Assembly: GCF_044502415.1 (NCBI RefSeq)
Contig: NZ_CP172402.1
Source of the DNA: Haloimpatiens lingqiaonensis
GTDB taxonomy: Bacteria; Bacillota; Clostridia; Clostridiales; Clostridiaceae
Length of the DNA stretch: 64,000 bases
Strand: one strand, 5' to 3'
Below, piece by piece: positions 36,363-44,435 of this stretch. Position numbers and translations under genes: made by a program. The notes beneath the pieces are model-generated. The model was not told the origin of the DNA. It did not search any database and worked only from the letters and a program-made list of their open reading frames with translations. Each line of letters begins with the position of its first letter. Within the stretch, counting starts at the first letter, position 1.

Positions 36363-36746
36363 TTATTTTCCTCCTCTAAAACCATTTCCCATACCATTAT
36401 GTGCTGGTGCGGCTGTTTTTAACTCTGAAAGCTCACCATTTTTGTGTTTTTTTAAAACTTCACTTATAGAAATACCTTCACTTTTATATACCTTGACGTC
36501 AGCTTTTTCTATAATTTCAAATGCATTAGGTCCAAGATTTCCTGTAATTATAGTATCTATTCCCTCATCAATTAATTGCTGTGCTGCTGCTATACCTGCC
36601 CCACCACCAGAGATTTTACCACTGTTTTCTACAACCTTTACTTCTCCATTTTCAGTATCATGTATTTGAAAGTATTCACATCTTCCAAATCTTACATCTA
36701 GCAAGTCATATACTGCCTTTCCTGATGCAGAAACTGCTATTTTCAT
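36363..36746 (-). CDS. NifX/NifB-like dinitrogenase cofactor-domain protein 1
   Basis: A 127-residue member of the same small family as the protein at 34323, with MKIAVSASGKAVYDLLDVRF at the N-terminus, GGAGIAAAQQLIDEGIDTII in the centre and a Gly-rich end. It is the first gene of the operon, with AAGGAGG before the ATG and a strong promoter at 36794-36822 enclosed by an inverted repeat. Function as for its paralogue: a probable carrier or sensor of an iron-sulphur or metal cofactor. Confidence 0.82.
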   Translation of the reverse strand: MKIAVSASGKAVYDLLDVRFGRCEYFQIHDTENGEVKVVENSGKISGGGAGIAAAQQLIDEGIDTIITGNLGPNAFEIIEKADVKVYKSEGISISEVLKKHKNGELSELKTAAPAHNGMGNGFRGGK

Positions 36747-36771
36747 AATTCCTTACCTCCTTAATTTTAAA

Positions 36772-36833
36772 GTTATTGGCATTTGCTAATTATATATTAC
36801 ATCTACTTTTTATTATTGTCAAATGCCAATAAC
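36772..36833 (-). promoter_or_regulatory. Promoter inside an inverted-repeat operator (MinD/NifX operon)
   Basis: Minus strand -35 TTGACA (36817-36822), exactly 17 bases, -10 TAATAT (36794-36799). The two flanks are inverted copies of one sequence, GTTATTGGCATTTG (36772-36785) and CAAATGCCAATAAC (36820-36833). The upstream copy overlaps the -35 box and the other lies beyond the -10. This is the geometry of a repressed promoter with two binding sites. Confidence 0.7.
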
Positions 36834-36849
36834 TTTTTTTTAAAAAATA

Positions 36850-36890
36850 GGACTGTTGCATTAAAGAATTTATTCTTAGTGCAACAGTCC
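36850..36890 (-). terminator. Terminator upstream of the MinD operon promoter
   Basis: GGACTGTTGCA (36850-36860) pairs with TGCAACAGTCC (36880-36890). On the minus strand it is followed by TATTTTTT. It insulates the operon from leftward transcription of the hydantoinase operon. Confidence 0.8.
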
Positions 36891-37010
36891 CATATTTACT
36901 TTATTTTAATAATGCTATTTGCCTAAACTAAAAATATTCAAATTCAGTTGGCTGGGTAACCTCTACATTTAATAGCATTTACAACTGATGTACCTGTGCC
37001 TGTAGTGGTA

Positions 37011-37065
37011 TAAAAGCCTTAGAATTAGAATAATAATATAGTAACTGCTAATTCTAGGGCTTTAT
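37011..37065 (-). terminator. Hairpin downstream of the hydantoinase gene
   Basis: TAAAGCCCTAGAATTAG on the minus strand pairs with CTAATTCTAAGGCTTTTA across a ~19-base loop, about 80 bases after the hyd stop. A probable terminator, although the T-run is short. Confidence 0.55.
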
Positions 37066-37146
37066 ACTCTATAAACTACTTTTTAATCACTTTAATAACT
37101 ATGCAATTTATTGCACTAGTTTTTACTTTATCTATATTCTATTAAA

Positions 37147-37722
37147 CTACTCTTTAAAGTTTTGGTAGCATAGTCCAAATGGCTTAGTTTTTATATATTT
37201 TCCTTGGCCCATCTCTCCAGTAAACTTGCCATTTTCAGCTGTAAGTTTTCCTCTTAAGAATACTTTTTCAGCTCTTCCTATTTGCTCCATGCCCCCAAAA
37301 GCAGTATAATCTGTACCTTCTAAACTGTTCTCTACAGTGATAGTTCCCTTCCAATTAGGATCAAATATAACTATATCTGCATCAGAACCTACTTCAATTT
37401 GTCCCTTTTGTGGGTATAATCCAACTATTTTTGCTGGAGTTGTAGCAAAAAGATCTACGAATTTTTCACGACTAATTCTTCCCTTTTCCACTCCATATGT
37501 CCACAATAATCCCAGACGGTCCTGTACTCCTGGGCAACCATTTGGAATCTTACTAAAATCGCCCATTCCTTTGCGTTTTCCTTTTTCAAATCCACCTTCA
37601 ACAGCACAGTGGTCTGAACCAACAGCTAGTAGCCAGCCTTTGTTTACAGCTTGCCACAAAGCATCTAAGTTCTCTTGCTTTCTTAGTGGAGGAGAGCATA
37701 CATATTTTGCTGGTTCTAAAAA
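37147..37722 (-). CDS. hydA: Hydantoinase/dihydropyrimidinase, exon 2 (C-terminal 191 residues)
   Basis: Second half of the D-hydantoinase gene, which opens ring amides such as hydantoin or dihydropyrimidine. The exon is predicted to start at TTT 37722 and encodes FLEPAKYVCSPPLRKQENLD onward. It carries the last metal ligand, the Asp in LAVGSDHCAVEGG, while the other ligands are in exon 1 (40186-41007). Joining the two gives 465 residues, normal for the family, with the junction reading KPDF-LEPAKYVCSPP. The 2.46-kb IStron separates them. A TTG at 37731 opens the same frame but lies in the intron. The exon has no ribosome site of its own, so expression depends on splicing. Confidence 0.85.
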   Translation of the reverse strand, partial: FLEPAKYVCSPPLRKQENLDALWQAVNKGWLLAVGSDHCAVEGGFEKGKRKGMGDFSKIPNGCPGVQDRLGLLWTYGVEKGRISREKFVDLFATTPAKIVGLYPQKGQIEVGSDADIVIFDPNWKGTITVENSLEGTDYTAFGGMEQIGRAEKVFLRGKLTAENGKFTGEMGQGKYIKTKPFGLCYQNFKE

Positions 37723-37727
37723 CATGT

Positions 37728-37971
37728 ACAAATGTACTCATATTAGATAATTCGCACTTATCACACCTTATGGTGGCTTAAAGTCTTGGATGTACCAGTA
37801 CATTTATTTAATACAAAGTAATTTGCATTAAATAAATCTCCTACAACCGTATTTTAAAATTTTACAATGAAAGAATTATTTAACCCTCATTTCTGATAAA
37901 ATGCATGCTCTATTTTCATAGGGTACATACATTTGTGATTAAATATTCTTTTATATTTATATTAATTTAAA
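37728..37971 (-). ncRNA. Probable omega-RNA 3' region of the IStron TnpB
   Basis: The 244 bases from the TnpB stop to the element end have no frame. In TnpB systems the guide RNA scaffold lies at the end of the tnpB gene, and the guide is the host sequence just beyond the right end, here exon 2 of hydA. A small hairpin, GTACATTTGTAC, sits at the very end (37726-37737). The exact 5' end cannot be placed by eye. Confidence 0.55.
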
Positions 37972-39360
37972 TTAACTAACTCTATTTTCTAAAATCTCTT
38001 TAACTTTTTTATAATTTGTATATAACGTAATTTCTTTATCATATTTTCTTTTTAATATATTTTTACTTGCATTAGTATCAGCATGAATTTCACCACATTT
38101 AGGGCAAGTAAACACATCACCATCTCTTTTACCAAAACTTCCACATACATTACAAACTTTACTTGTATAAGCTGGATTAATATAAGTATATTTAATACTA
38201 TTGTAATCACACTTATACTCTATTCTGTATCTTATATACCCCTTTATCCACCTTGATAATTTACGTTTTACTGATTTAGGATATCTATCATTCCAATTAA
38301 CAAAATCTAGATTTTCCATAACTATTTCAGTAGGCTTTTCTATATTTATTAATTGATTTAGTGAATAATTTATATAGGATTTAACAGTTTGGTCATGCTT
38401 CTTTTTATTGTGATTATATTTTACTTTACCTAAATTGTTTTCTTTTATGGTATTGGCTTTTTTTATACTACCTTGTTCTAAATATTGATTATATAAAGCC
38501 CAAAATCTATTTCTATTTTCATTAGCTTTATTTAATCTCTCAGTTTCTTTAGATAACATTTCATTTAAACCTTCACCATAAAATTCATCGCTTGATACTG
38601 CAAATAAATATCTATAACCTTTATCTATTCCTATAATATTTTCTTTATTATGATTTACCTTTGTTTTAATTTTTAAAGGACAATGAATTTCTATTTTATT
38701 ATCTATTCTTTTAACTGTCATAGTTCTATCATATTGATTGTTATCAGTTAATTTAATAGATAATCTTTTGCCTTTCTTAGTAGATGTAATATTTATACAT
38801 CCATCTTTATACCTATATAAACCTGTATCAATAGAAAATGATCTTCCGCTTTTAGAATATGGTACCTGTCCTTTATATCTTCTTGAATATCTTTTAATAA
38901 GATTATTTAAATATCTATAATTTAAATTCTTATCTTGAAATACTTTAGGAATTTCAAAAGATTTATTAGTTAATACTTTATAATAATAATCATTGAATTT
39001 AAGAATATAATTTATATAATGCCTATCTTCATTTGATAAATTATTATTTGTTTTACATTGCTCTTTAACTCTATTCTTAATATTAGTCCACTGAGCTTTA
39101 ATATTTCCAAAGGCTTCACTTAAAGCTAATTTCCAATATCTCGCAGGTAAATTCCATTGTTCTGCAAATTCTGTTTTTACCCACTCATCTCTTATTTGCC
39201 TATCTTTTTTTAATAATGGGATACTATTAATTCCGCTATACCTTGAATATACATAGTTTTTTACATTTCTATATTTGTTTCCTATAAATGATAATTCTTT
39301 TATTGTTTTATTATCTAATTCATAGGAATATTGTTTTACTGTTTTAATCATAGTACCCAT
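37972..39360 (-). CDS. tnpB: TnpB RNA-guided nuclease of the IStron
   Basis: A 462-residue IS605-family OrfB/TnpB. The RuvC catalytic residues are intact: Asp in NIIGIDKGYRYLFAVS, Glu in EIVMENLDFVNW and Asp in EIHADTNASKNIL. The zinc finger CNVCGSFGKRDGDVFTCPKCG stands between the last two. A helix-turn-helix-like N-terminal region (to residue 100) is present. Length is at the upper normal range. Start at ATG 39360 after GAGGTGA. TnpB cuts DNA guided by the omega-RNA and so helps retain the transposon at its donor site; the same transcript is spliced out of the host gene here, so splicing and guide formation compete. Confidence 0.92.
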   Translation of the reverse strand: MGTMIKTVKQYSYELDNKTIKELSFIGNKYRNVKNYVYSRYSGINSIPLLKKDRQIRDEWVKTEFAEQWNLPARYWKLALSEAFGNIKAQWTNIKNRVKEQCKTNNNLSNEDRHYINYILKFNDYYYKVLTNKSFEIPKVFQDKNLNYRYLNNLIKRYSRRYKGQVPYSKSGRSFSIDTGLYRYKDGCINITSTKKGKRLSIKLTDNNQYDRTMTVKRIDNKIEIHCPLKIKTKVNHNKENIIGIDKGYRYLFAVSSDEFYGEGLNEMLSKETERLNKANENRNRFWALYNQYLEQGSIKKANTIKENNLGKVKYNHNKKKHDQTVKSYINYSLNQLINIEKPTEIVMENLDFVNWNDRYPKSVKRKLSRWIKGYIRYRIEYKCDYNSIKYTYINPAYTSKVCNVCGSFGKRDGDVFTCPKCGEIHADTNASKNILKRKYDKEITLYTNYKKVKEILENRVS

Positions 39361-39540
39361 TATTGTTCACCTCACTTGTATACTGCACTGTTACATTATA
39401 GTATACCCATTTGAACTCTTTTATTTTCGATATTGTAAAATTTTATGAGGTGATATTCAAAAATGGATTTAAAGAACAACATTTTGTAAATAATTACGTT
39501 TATACTTTAATTGTTAAAGATTTAGAAAATAAATAGATTA

Positions 39541-39590
39541 TAAAATTTTAAAATACGGTTGTTTTAATAAATTATCTAATGCACATTTGT
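39541..39590. repeat. Inverted-repeat block on the intron side of tnpB
   Basis: 39541-39562 is an exact 22-base inverted copy of 37843-37864 (core ACAACCGTATTTTAAAA on one strand). The next blocks, ATTATCTAAT (39571-39580) and ACATTTGT (39583-39590), are inverted copies of ATTAGATAAT (37742-37751) and ACAAATGT (37728-37735). They frame the TnpB module and separate it from the ribozyme core. Confidence 0.7.
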
Positions 39591-40185
39591 ATTATTTTTA
39601 GAGTGTTCACATAAGGTCGTTACTCCTATGCAGTTCTTTTATCCAGAGACTTATCTGCCGTAACACTCCCACTTCTAACAAAGTGGCAGTTAACGGCAGC
39701 TACGTCCCTGGATAACGATCTCTAACCTTCAGTTGGAGTTAAAACTCCATCTGAAGCTAAGAGCTCTGTTTATGAACTTCTTATACTTTCATATAAGCAC
39801 AGACTATATCACAATCCTAATTATTTAGGACCCTCCCCATTTCCCCTCACTTGAAGGTACGAGATTACTCTCTAGTCGTTGAGCCTTTTCCTTTTCGGAA
39901 CTTGGTTGCTGATTACCCATTGTCACTGTGTTTAGGATTTAACCTTGCACTATCTACATTATTTTTTCTACTTTCGTCACCTTCACGCTTAGACTTGTTT
40001 CATTCTTACGTTGTGGTTAATGTAGCTTTAGGGACTTCCAGCAATTAAAGGAGTTTTGGATGCTTTTTTAAACATCACTCTACACTCTTTACGAATGTAG
40101 GGAGCTTTTTAATAAAATATATACATTTAACTATAATTGTCTATATATGTTTATATTTTATACAACTATTAGTTGCTCCTTCAAA
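39591..40185 (-). ncRNA. Group I self-splicing intron core of the IStron
   Basis: About 595 bases between exon 1 and the inverted-repeat block contain the P, Q, R and S conserved sequences in the right order on the minus strand, with P9-like hairpins after S. One strong peripheral stem is AACTGCCACTTTGTTAGAAG... around 39680. The 5' splice site is placed after 40186 because only that position gives a U before it and an in-frame junction with a G-ended 3' site. Confidence 0.85.
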
Positions 40186-41007
40186 ATCAGGTTTAGCTAA
40201 ACATTCTTCTGTTAAAGTAAGATAATGTGTACAAGTTTCCCCGTATACAGGTACTCCTGACATATTAGCATCTCTAACTGCTTCCATAGCCTCTTTGCAA
40301 GATACATGTACGATAAATATAGGTGAATTAGCCATTTTTGCAAGATAGATGGCCCTATTAGTAGCCTCTGCTTCAACTAGAGGAGGTCTTGAGTCTGCAT
40401 GATATTTAGGATCAGTTTTTCCTTCAGCTACAAGTTTCCTTTGAAGAGCATCTACTATTTCACCATTCTCAGCATGAACCATAATAGTAACGCCATATTT
40501 CTTTGCCACTTCAAGGGCTTTGAAAATAGTAGAGTCATCAACCATAAAAGGAGTGCCTTTATATGCCATGAAGAATTTCAATGTAGAAATGCCCGCTTCT
40601 GGTAATGTAGGTATTTCCTCGAAAATCTTCTCTGTAGGATCCATTACCACACAGTGGAATGAATAATCTGCCGCAGATACACCTTCAGCTAATTCTTCAT
40701 TGTGAACTTTTACAGCTTCCTTAATACTTAATCCCTTTGGCTGTGGCGCAAAGTCAACAATAGTAGTAGTTCCACCAACTACAGCTGCATTGGAAGTTTC
40801 AAAAGTTAAGGATCCAAAGGAACCATAGTGTACATGCTCATCTACTCCACCTGGAAAAACATATTTACCAGCTGCATCTATTATTTCATCAGCACGTTCA
40901 TCAAGTCCTGTGCCAATAGCAACGATCTTTTCACCTTCTATCAAAATATCAGCTTTATATTCATTTACTGCTGATATTATAGTGCCATTTTTTATTAAAG
41001 TACTCAT
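40186..41007 (-). CDS. hydA: Hydantoinase/dihydropyrimidinase, exon 1 (N-terminal 274 residues)
   Basis: Amidohydrolase-fold N-terminus, MSTLIKNGTIISAVNEYKAD. The metal site is mostly here: HxH in GGVDEHVHYGSF, the carbamylated Lys in FFMAYKGTPF and two His in VMVHAENGE and IFIVHVSCKEA. Without splicing the frame runs 15 codons into the intron and stops at 40141, losing the final Asp ligand, so an unspliced product would be inactive. AAAGGAGGACA precedes ATG 41007. The upstream gene encodes N-carbamoylsarcosine amidase. Together the two open N-methylhydantoin or a similar ring and hydrolyse the N-carbamoyl product, as in creatinine degradation; the true substrate is inferred. Confidence 0.87.
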
Positions 41008-41033
41008 ATATTGTCCTCCTTTCTTATATTTAA

Positions 41034-41070
41034 AGGGACACCCTGATCTTTTCCTGAAATAGGTGTCCCT
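41034..41070 (-). terminator. Intergenic hairpin between the amidase and hydantoinase genes
   Basis: AGGGACACC (41034-41042) pairs with GGTGTCCCT (41062-41070), with only a short T stretch on the minus strand. It may be a partial terminator or a processing site that sets the ratio of the two proteins. Confidence 0.5.
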
Positions 41071-41096
41071 TTTAAGTATTAGACTACTTTATTTCA

Positions 41097-41810
41097 TTAT
41101 CTTCTATATACTTTTGGATCTATACCTTCAAGATATTTAACTACATTTTCTAAAGGTTCAACGTCAGCAAATTTAGCGTCCATATCAAATAGGTTCCAAG
41201 CGATAACTCCTGGTACTCTGTCACCTATAGTTCCTTCAGGAATTATAGTTTTAAATCCATATCCTGTTGAATCCATAACTGTATGTCTAACACATGCACA
41301 AGAAGTAGCTCCCATTACTATTACAGTATCAACGCCTAAATAATTTAAAGTTTGAGCTAAATGTGTGCCAAAGAAGTTACTTGCATATTTTTTATGAATA
41401 ACTGGTTCTTCTGGTCTTGGTTTAAGTTTAGGATCTATTTCTAACCATTCTGTGTTAATATCTAGTGTATGCATAGGAATTTTTTCATCCCATCTAGGTA
41501 AATCCCATTGTTTTTCTCCTACATATCCAGTAGTTGTATGGAAAATAGGAACTCCTGATTTTCTTGCAGCTTCTAATACTTTAAGTGCATTAGCACATAC
41601 TTCTTCAGAATTATCACATGTAAATGGATGGCCTTCTGACATCCAAGCTTTTGCCATATCTACAGTTGTTACTGCTGGGGCTTTACCATAGCCCATTCTA
41701 GTTTGGAATCCTCTTTCTTTGTAGATTTTTCTTGCTTCTGCAAAGGCCTTGTCTAATAATTCTTGATCAAAGTTGTATTGTCCACCATTGTCCTTGTAAT
41801 TGTTTGCCAT
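41097..41810 (-). CDS. N-carbamoylsarcosine amidohydrolase (isochorismatase family)
   Basis: A 237-residue cysteine hydrolase converting N-carbamoylsarcosine to sarcosine, CO2 and ammonia. The active-site blocks are AVTTVDMAKAWM (Asp), the mid-protein Lys region, and MGATSCACVRHTVMDSTGYG, containing the nucleophilic Cys. The closest known sequences are the Arthrobacter-type amidases, and the long N-terminal part (NFDQELLDKAFAEARKIYKE) fits them. The ATG at 41810 is preferred to 41822, because the GGGATGGG ribosome site overlaps the earlier one. First gene after the sigma-54 promoter; hydA follows. Confidence 0.85.
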   Translation of the reverse strand: MANNYKDNGGQYNFDQELLDKAFAEARKIYKERGFQTRMGYGKAPAVTTVDMAKAWMSEGHPFTCDNSEEVCANALKVLEAARKSGVPIFHTTTGYVGEKQWDLPRWDEKIPMHTLDINTEWLEIDPKLKPRPEEPVIHKKYASNFFGTHLAQTLNYLGVDTVIVMGATSCACVRHTVMDSTGYGFKTIIPEGTIGDRVPGVIAWNLFDMDAKFADVEPLENVVKYLEGIDPKVYRR

Positions 41811-41950
41811 TAAATATCCCATCCCTTCATATTTTAATTTTTGTTTGTACTTATAAAATAATTGCTCTTCAAAGATTTTATAAGCATCACATAACTATTA
41901 AATTTAACTTCCCCACTTTTACGTTAATCAATAGTTATGTCTATATCTAT

Positions 41951-41968
41951 TAGCAATATCTATGCCAA
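41951..41968 (-). promoter_or_regulatory. Sigma-54 (-24/-12) promoter of the hydantoin operon
   Basis: Minus strand GTTGGCATAGATATTGCTA: the -24 GG (41965-41966) and -12 GC (41953-41954) are separated by exactly ten bases, matching the sigma-54 consensus TTGGCAC-N5-TTGCT well. It lies ~140 bases upstream of the amidase start, and the adjacent gene encodes a sigma-54 activator. Confidence 0.85.
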
Positions 41969-42021
41969 CTTATTCCATATGCATTTTATAGCCTTATAGA
42001 CTTTTTCATATTAGGGATGGT

Positions 42022-42125
42022 GTTGCAAAAATGCAATCTTAAACACTTTTTCCCATTTCAAGTGTATATTTCCCAATATGTGGCAATATTGCACTTCAAA
42101 CTTCTACCATTGCATATTTGCAATG
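42022..42125. promoter_or_regulatory. Three enhancer-like inverted repeats (UAS) for the sigma-54 activator
   Basis: Three related palindromes of the TTGCA-N4-TGCAA type: TTGCAAAAATGCAA (42022-42035), TGGCAATATTGCA (42081-42093) and ATTGCATATTTGCAAT (42109-42124). They lie 60-160 bases upstream of the -24 box, the usual place for binding sites of a Fis-HTH activator. Confidence 0.7.
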
Positions 42126-42153
42126 CTTTTTTATACAATTCTATATTTATAAT

Positions 42154-43569
42154 TTATTTAGTATAAATATCTTCAATTTTATATTTTTTAATCTTTCTCC
42201 ATAATGTTGAAGTATCAATTCCTAGTACTGATGCTGATTTTTTTACAGTAGGATAGTTTTTTAATGTAGATATGATTATGTTTTTTTCTAGTTGAGCCAT
42301 CATGTGGCTTAATTTTGCAGAAGATTTTTTGTTATTCAAATCCTTATTTGTAAGTACTTTTTCTGTTAAGAGTTGAGCTGGAAGATGTTCAATGCCAATA
42401 TCCCCCTCAGAATCTATTATAAATAAATATTCAATTAAATTTTGAAGCTCTCTTATATTCCCTGGCCAAGAGTAATTGCTCATAATTTCTATTACTTCTG
42501 GCGCAATGGTAATATTTTTTTTATAATGTTTATTAAGATTTTCAATAAAATGAGATATTAATAAAGGTATATCCTCTTTTCTTTCCCTCAGTGAAGGTAT
42601 TTTAATGGGAATAACATTTAACCTGAAAAAAAGATCCTCTCTAAAATTACCTTTTTTAACTTCTTCCAAAAGATTTCTGTTTGTTGCAGCTAAAATACGC
42701 ACATTTAATTTTACACCTTTGCAGCCGCCAACCCGTACGAATTCTCTTTCTTGTATTACTCTCAATAGCTTAGACTGAACTGGTAACGGTAGTTCCCCAA
42801 CTTCATCCAGTAAAATAGTTCCCTCATTAGCAAGCTCAAACATACCAATTTTACCCTTCTGCGCTGCTCCAGTAAAAGAACCTGGCTCATAACCAAATAC
42901 CTCTGATTCAAACAATTCACTTGGAATAGCTGCACAATTTACTTTTATAAAAGGACCATTTTTTCTACCACTTTGCTGATGAATAAACTTTGCCAATACC
43001 TCTTTTCCTGTACCCGATTCGCCATTAATCAGTATAGTACTATCAAAAGAAGCTGCTTTTGCTGCCAGCTGGAGAGTTTGTCCCATTGCCTTGCTTTTAA
43101 AGATAATTCCCTTATATTGCATTTGAAGTTTACGCAGTTGCTGTAGCTGGTTAGAATACTTTTGCGTAAGCTTTTTAGTTTCCGTTAATTCATTTTTTAA
43201 TCTTATAAGTTCTGAAACATTTCGTGTATTACAAATAACCCCTATTATATTTCCCTGTTCATCATATATTGGACTAGCAGTAGTCAAAGCGCTCTTTCCA
43301 GTAACATACTTATGTATGGTAGACACTGTTTTTCTTTCTTCTAGCACATCCAATGACGCTGCTACATTAAAAAAATTTTCTTGTAAGAGGTTATTAAGAT
43401 TTTTACCTATCATTTGTCCTTTTTTTAACCCTGTGGTAATTTCATAGGCACTGTTAACGTACACTATGTTTCCCTTATCATCTGATATCAATATTCCGTC
43501 TGATGAAGACTCCAGTGCCCCTAGCAAAATCTTCTTATTATTCAAGCATAAAGAATCTGAAATTAGCAT
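42154..43569 (-). CDS. Sigma-54-dependent transcriptional activator (PAS-AAA-Fis)
   Basis: A 471-residue activator. A PAS domain (residues ~15-120, GALESSSDGILISDDKGNIV) probably senses a ligand; a coiled-coil linker follows; the AAA domain has Walker A INGESGTGKEVLAKF, the sigma-54 contact loop EPGSFTGAAQKG and Walker B ILLDEVGELP; a Fis-type HTH ends it (SASVLGIDTSTLWRKIKKYK). The loop reads GSFTGA instead of the consensus GAFTGA, a tolerated variant in some activators. AAGGGGGAT precedes ATG 43569. It is placed right behind the enhancers and promoter of the hydantoin operon, transcribed the same way, so it almost certainly controls it. Confidence 0.92.
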   Translation of the reverse strand: MLISDSLCLNNKKILLGALESSSDGILISDDKGNIVYVNSAYEITTGLKKGQMIGKNLNNLLQENFFNVAASLDVLEERKTVSTIHKYVTGKSALTTASPIYDEQGNIIGVICNTRNVSELIRLKNELTETKKLTQKYSNQLQQLRKLQMQYKGIIFKSKAMGQTLQLAAKAASFDSTILINGESGTGKEVLAKFIHQQSGRKNGPFIKVNCAAIPSELFESEVFGYEPGSFTGAAQKGKIGMFELANEGTILLDEVGELPLPVQSKLLRVIQEREFVRVGGCKGVKLNVRILAATNRNLLEEVKKGNFREDLFFRLNVIPIKIPSLRERKEDIPLLISHFIENLNKHYKKNITIAPEVIEIMSNYSWPGNIRELQNLIEYLFIIDSEGDIGIEHLPAQLLTEKVLTNKDLNNKKSSAKLSHMMAQLEKNIIISTLKNYPTVKKSASVLGIDTSTLWRKIKKYKIEDIYTK

Positions 43570-43602
43570 TTTAAATCCCCCTTTATACTTTTTAAAATGT
43601 TT

Positions 43603-44400
43603 TTATACATTTAAATCTCTTTTTTCGTAAAAAACATATGTTAAAATAACTAGTAGCATAATAATCATAAAAGATAAAACTAAATATACAGTTTCAAATC
43701 CCCTACCATACATTAAATTTTTAGCATCATAATATTTATAGGGTGTTATATATTTTAGTTTTTCAAGATTTTCATTCATATCAATTGCCATAGATAATAT
43801 ATAAGTGGTCATCAATATACCTGTAGTTAATTGGGCAGCATTTTTAGCCCTATTGCTTATGGCAGCCATACCCGTTCCCAAAAACATAAACATAAGCTGT
43901 AATATAAACATTCCAATCATTAATACCCCTATATCATTAGCTACTGCCTCTCCCTTTCCATAGTTTCCTACAATAATAAGTGAAGAGATAAGTGTTACAA
44001 TATTTAGTATTAAAATATTAGATAAAGCCGCTAATATTTTGCAGGTAATAATTTTATTTCTTGATATAGGTTTTACAAATAAAAATTCTGAAGTTTTATC
44101 CATTTCTTCCTTAGAAATAATCGTTGCCCCAAGTATAGCAGCATGTATGGTTGACATTATCACTAAGTATAAAAAAAGCACTCCATAAAATCCACTAGCC
44201 TTTGATAAATCAAATAACCCAGCTCCAACTACAGACTGCAATGCTTTGGGCATCTTAGCAATAATTCCACTCATATCTTGCCCTGTGGATGATAAACCAC
44301 CATATTTAGCCATGCCAGCTCCAACCATAAATACCATGCCAATACACCATATAATAAGAGCTTTTCTATGGGCTTTCATCTCTCTAATATATAAATTCAT
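43603..44400 (-). CDS. ABC-2 type permease (exporter set 2)
   Basis: A 265-residue permease with six predicted helices, starting MNLYIREMKAHRKALIIWC at 44400 after GGGAGGGAGAAG. It contains the ISKEEMDKTSEFLFVKPISR segment, the coupling region of ABC-2 permeases. It is third in the ATPase-permease-permease set 46119-43603. An earlier in-frame ATG (44463) overlaps the previous gene. The substrate is unknown. Confidence 0.8.
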   Translation of the reverse strand: MNLYIREMKAHRKALIIWCIGMVFMVGAGMAKYGGLSSTGQDMSGIIAKMPKALQSVVGAGLFDLSKASGFYGVLFLYLVIMSTIHAAILGATIISKEEMDKTSEFLFVKPISRNKIITCKILAALSNILILNIVTLISSLIIVGNYGKGEAVANDIGVLMIGMFILQLMFMFLGTGMAAISNRAKNAAQLTTGILMTTYILSMAIDMNENLEKLKYITPYKYYDAKNLMYGRGFETVYLVLSFMIIMLLVILTYVFYEKRDLNV

Positions 44401-44435
44401 AGCTTCTCCCTCCCTTTTACCCAATTGAACTATTC

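Larger units (their letters stand above)
37723..40185 (-). mobile_element. IStron (group I intron fused to TnpB transposon) inside hydA
   Basis: Bounded by the two hyd exons. The upstream 600 bases contain the conserved group I intron elements: P region AATTGCTGGAAGTCCC (minus strand, about 40032-40047), Q/R region with CAACGACTAGA (39869-39879) and S region GTGATATAGTCTG (39799-39811). A TnpB gene follows, then 250 bases that would include the omega-RNA. The proposed 5' exon ends in U (CCTGAT, last base 40186) and the element ends in G (ATG, last base 37723), as group I introns require. No target duplication is expected for IS605-type insertion. No TnpA is encoded here, so it would move only with help. 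Confidence 0.88.

Noticed and set aside
34323..36746. Nitrogen fixation cluster
   Set aside because: The NifX/NifB-like proteins are the small generic type and no nifH, nifD or nifK is near.
39600..40080. Plus-strand ORF 39851-40048 as a protein gene
   Set aside because: It is antisense to the conserved group I intron core.
37147..41007. Two separate truncated hydantoinase pseudogenes
   Set aside because: The intron core and the exact in-frame junction support one gene with a spliced intervening element.
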